Part shown: in pieces, positions 14,103 through 15,400 of the stretch
How the letters are laid out: the number at the start of each line of letters is the position of its first letter
Numbering within the stretch: the stretch's first letter is position 1
NCBI GenBank assembly: GCA_002402945.1
Contig: DHGV01000086.1
Span: 1 to 15,400 of the forward strand
Origin: Pelotomaculum sp. UBA4789
Lineage (GTDB): Bacteria; Bacillota; Desulfotomaculia; Desulfotomaculales; Pelotomaculaceae
DNA length: 15,400 nt
Reading direction: 5' to 3'
The notes under the pieces: model-generated
Seen by the model: only the letters and a program-made list of their open reading frames with translations
Databases searched by the model: none
Told to the model about the DNA's origin: nothing
Position numbers and translations under genes: made by a program

Positions 14103-14699
14103 ATGTCAGAAGGGAACTGGGTAGACGCAGACTTTTCCGGACTAAATAATCTGCATGAAAAATTCAGTGCTTCAAACATCCTGCACTGCCTTTTTAACGG
14201 TTCGGAGCTGTCGGGGCTTCTGCTGAAAGGCAACAATGTAGACAGCTGCGACTTCTCCGATTCCGACATTAGCAACAGCCGCATTGAGGGTTCCAATATC
14301 ATAAACAGTTTATTCCGGCACTGTTCCTTAAAAGAAGCTGTGTTTTCAGGGAGCCATATCAAAGGCTGTGATTTCTCTGATGCCGATTTCACAGGAGCGG
14401 GCATCAAATCCTTTGCTTTAGTGAAAAATATTATGACCGGTGCGGTGTGGAACCAGACAAGTTTTTATAATACCCAGCTTGCCGATATGGTTTTCGACGG
14501 TATGTTTAAGGACTGCTCTTTTGAAAACTGTGATTTTACCAGGCTGACCTTCCAAAATGCAACACTTACCGGCACTTTCTTCAAGGGAAAGAGCTTGAAG
14601 CGGATTCGGTTTATTGACTGCCAGGCAGACAAGGTGACCTATGCATTTTTGAAAAGCGGAAAAGCGGACATGACCGGTATTACATTGTTAACACCTTAA
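14103..14699 (+). CDS. Pentapeptide-repeat protein
   Basis: It has 198 residues made almost entirely of pentapeptide repeats, read as ADFSG, CDFSD, SDISN, AVFSG, CDFSD, ADFTG, CSFEN, CDFTR and so on. The pattern is a hydrophobic centre every fifth residue, which builds a right-handed square beta-helix. Some members mimic DNA and protect gyrase from quinolones or gyrase-poisoning peptides; most have no known role. The C-terminal part (RIRFIDCQADKVTYAFLKSG, then ADMTGITLL) matches, from memory, a clostridial group with the same ending. It lacks a signal peptide and is cytoplasmic. The ATG at 14103 has no clear ribosome binding site, and the frame upstream is open only back to 14049 without another start. 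The true N-terminus may therefore have been lost at a recombination point. It follows the toxin-antitoxin module by 94 bases. Confidence 0.85.
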   Translation: MSEGNWVDADFSGLNNLHEKFSASNILHCLFNGSELSGLLLKGNNVDSCDFSDSDISNSRIEGSNIINSLFRHCSLKEAVFSGSHIKGCDFSDADFTGAGIKSFALVKNIMTGAVWNQTSFYNTQLADMVFDGMFKDCSFENCDFTRLTFQNATLTGTFFKGKSLKRIRFIDCQADKVTYAFLKSGKADMTGITLLTP

Positions 14700-14712
14700 G
14701 GAGGAAATGAAT

Positions 14713-14745
14713 ATGTCACAAAATGAGTTTAACTTCTTTTATTAA
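14713..14745 (+). pseudogene. Remnant of a gene start: 10 codons after a perfect ribosome binding site
   Basis: AAGGAGG (14698-14704), overlapping the stop of the pentapeptide gene, is followed 8 bases later by ATG and the short frame MSQNEFNFFY, then TAA. The site is the best ribosome binding site in this part of the window yet leads to only 10 residues. The frame runs into the 3' end of the opposite-strand gene. The simplest reading is that the rest of a downstream gene, once in operon with the pentapeptide gene, was removed by an insertion or deletion near 14745. A real 10-residue peptide is the alternative. Confidence 0.5.
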
Positions 14746-15094
14746 TTTCATCTGTGATCAATGATTTTGAGGTATACATTGCTTTTATCATGTTCTTGAA
14801 GCGGGTGTGATGAGAGGTGCCCTCCGTAAATTTTAGCTGTGCTTTTTCACATTTGCTGATGATTGAAGATACGGGTCGCAGTGCTTCTATTAATTCTTCT
14901 TTGGTATATTTGTCTATAACATTTTCATCTGTAATCAATGATTTTGAAATATACAATGCTTTTAGCCTGTTCTTAAGGATTGTGTGCTGAGAGGTGCCCT
15001 CCACAAATTTTGGCTGTGTTTTTTCACAGCTGCTGATAGCTAAAGTAACAATTTGCAGGGCTTTTGCCAATTCTTCCTTTGTGTAACTGTCCAT
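14729..15094 (-). CDS. Small protein of two tandem YTKEEL-type repeats; function unknown
   Basis: From the ATG at 15094 the protein has 121 residues and consists of two copies of one 59-residue helical unit. Copy 1 begins YTKEELAKALQIVTLAISSC and copy 2 YTKEELIEALRPVSSIISKC. Both contain CEK, EGTS-HT, KALY/KAMY and SKSLITDE. Single-unit relatives of about 70 residues, ending ISKSLI, are familiar to me as hypothetical proteins in clostridial genomes, often near mobile elements. Their function is unknown to me. I chose this start because GGGGT lies 6 bases upstream and MDSYTKEEL mirrors the second unit's IDKYTKEEL. An ATG at 15112 with GAGGTG before it is also possible. A much longer frame upstream only reads the neighbouring gene in a wrong frame. 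Composition is AT-richer than the next gene. The last residues, after SLITDE, overlap the gene remnant on the other strand. Confidence 0.72.
   Translation of the reverse strand: MDSYTKEELAKALQIVTLAISSCEKTQPKFVEGTSQHTILKNRLKALYISKSLITDENVIDKYTKEELIEALRPVSSIISKCEKAQLKFTEGTSHHTRFKNMIKAMYTSKSLITDEINKRS
14748..15094. repeat. Tandem duplication of a 177-bp unit inside the small-protein gene
   Basis: The motif TCATCTGT-ATCAATGATTTT occurs at 14748 and again at 14925, a distance of 177 bases or 59 codons. Other blocks recur with the same offset, such as GAGAGGTGCCCTCC and the YTKEEL-coding segment. The copies have diverged at many third positions, so the duplication is not recent. Confidence 0.8.
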
Positions 15095-15149
15095 CACATC
15101 ACCCCTGATCATTTTCACCTCAAATGTCCCGGCCCCCGGTGGGGCACAG

Positions 15150-15400
15150 TCAGCATTTCCAGTCGATTTTTGCCGGGTTTGGCTCGTTCTCCACGGCAAT
15201 GGCACGCAGGGCGGCTTCCATCCGGCCGCACTCTTCGGCGGCGCATTGCTCGATTTGGCCCCACGGCGCGTCAGTCCCGAGCCGGTCATAAGCGACCGCT
15301 AATGCTCTATAAAAGGCAAGCCCGATACAATGCCGTGCCGAATGGATGGTCGACGCGCTTTGACCTATTGCCCTCGGTGTAAGCGGTAAAATAAAGTATA
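15150..15400 (-). CDS. C-terminal part of an unrecognised GC-rich gene (runs off the right edge)
   Basis: A frame is open from the right edge to a TGA at 15152-15150, about 82 codons, with no plausible start inside. The protein ends LAFYRALAVAYDRLGTDAPW, then GQIEQCAAEECGRMEAALRA and ENEPNPAKIDWKC. This looks like a genuine helical C-terminus: regular hydrophobic spacing, GC-rich third positions and a short conserved-looking tail. The first 20 or so codons near the edge look less protein-like, so a start or frameshift could lie there. I do not recognise the family; the style resembles small accessory proteins of conjugative elements or prophages. It lies 55 bases upstream of the two-repeat gene in the same direction and may share a transcript with it. 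Its base composition is clearly higher in GC than that neighbour. Confidence 0.6.
   Translation of the reverse strand, partial: YFILPLTPRAIGQSASTIHSARHCIGLAFYRALAVAYDRLGTDAPWGQIEQCAAEECGRMEAALRAIAVENEPNPAKIDWKC

Noticed and set aside
14021..14149. 42-codon plus-strand frame starting MYFIASNYLGAIN
   Set aside because: No ribosome binding site, overlaps the pentapeptide gene in another frame, and includes the hairpin at 14033-14052.
15095..15289. N-terminal extension of the two-repeat gene to 186 residues
   Set aside because: The extension reads the GC-rich partial gene 15150-15400 in the wrong frame and is Pro/Arg/Trp-rich in a way unlike a real protein.
15053..15382. 109-codon plus-strand frame over the right edge
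   Set aside because: It is antisense to the better-supported minus-strand frame and has no start signal.
1..15400. CRISPR arrays, tRNA, rRNA, replication origin
   Set aside because: No regularly spaced direct repeats, no cloverleaf with CCA-type end and no rRNA signature sequences were seen on either strand.

Overview
The window looks like a moderate-GC chromosome segment of a Gram-positive anaerobe of the Bacillota (Clostridia, possibly Peptococcaceae-like). The signs are strong AGGAGG-type ribosome binding sites, frequent TTG and GTG starts, sigma-A type promoters, an RND pump with a lipoprotein adaptor and no outer-membrane partner, and protein families typical of clostridia. The taxonomic call is an inference from style and gene content only.

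Layout, left to right. Positions 1-420 (minus) hold the N-terminal 140 codons of nicotinate phosphoribosyltransferase. Divergent from it, 508-1368 (plus) encodes a secreted, very acidic protein of unknown function that ends in a clear terminator. Positions 1413-1890 contain no convincing gene but are rich in inverted repeats, and may be a remnant of a structured RNA or mobile element. Positions 1892-6805 (minus) form a drug-efflux operon read in the order marR, adaptor, RND pump. It has a clean promoter, a palindromic operator just downstream of the -10 box, and a terminator. The adaptor is broken by frameshifts in its first 85 or so codons.

Positions 6929-9757 (plus) are a three-gene operon: an unrecognised 183-residue protein, a MoxR-like AAA+ ATPase, and a protein joining a zinc-metallopeptidase-like domain to a von Willebrand A domain. 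ATPase and VWA pairs of this type usually act as chaperone-like remodelling machines on a partner protein.

From about 9760 to the right end the window looks like an accessory, defence-island-like region. On the minus strand, a strong promoter drives a degenerate adenine-methyltransferase fold fused to an HsdS-type DNA-recognition domain (10711-12294). An in-frame chimera follows (9893-10699), joining the first 189 residues of HsdM to the body of a RelE/ParE-family toxin. No catalytic methyltransferase or restriction subunit is visible, so this is a rearranged rather than standard type I system. Divergently transcribed is a toxin-antitoxin module (12521-14008): an MqsR-like toxin and an antitoxin with zinc-finger, HTH and Panacea (SocA/DUF4065) domains, with an inverted repeat over its promoter.

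Beyond it lie a pentapeptide-repeat protein (14103-14699), a 10-codon remnant of another gene with a perfect ribosome binding site (14713-14745), a two-repeat small protein on the minus strand (14729-15094), and the C-terminus of a GC-rich unrecognised gene (15150-15400). The chimera, the gene remnant, the tail-to-tail overlaps and the composition changes point to repeated recombination at this right end.
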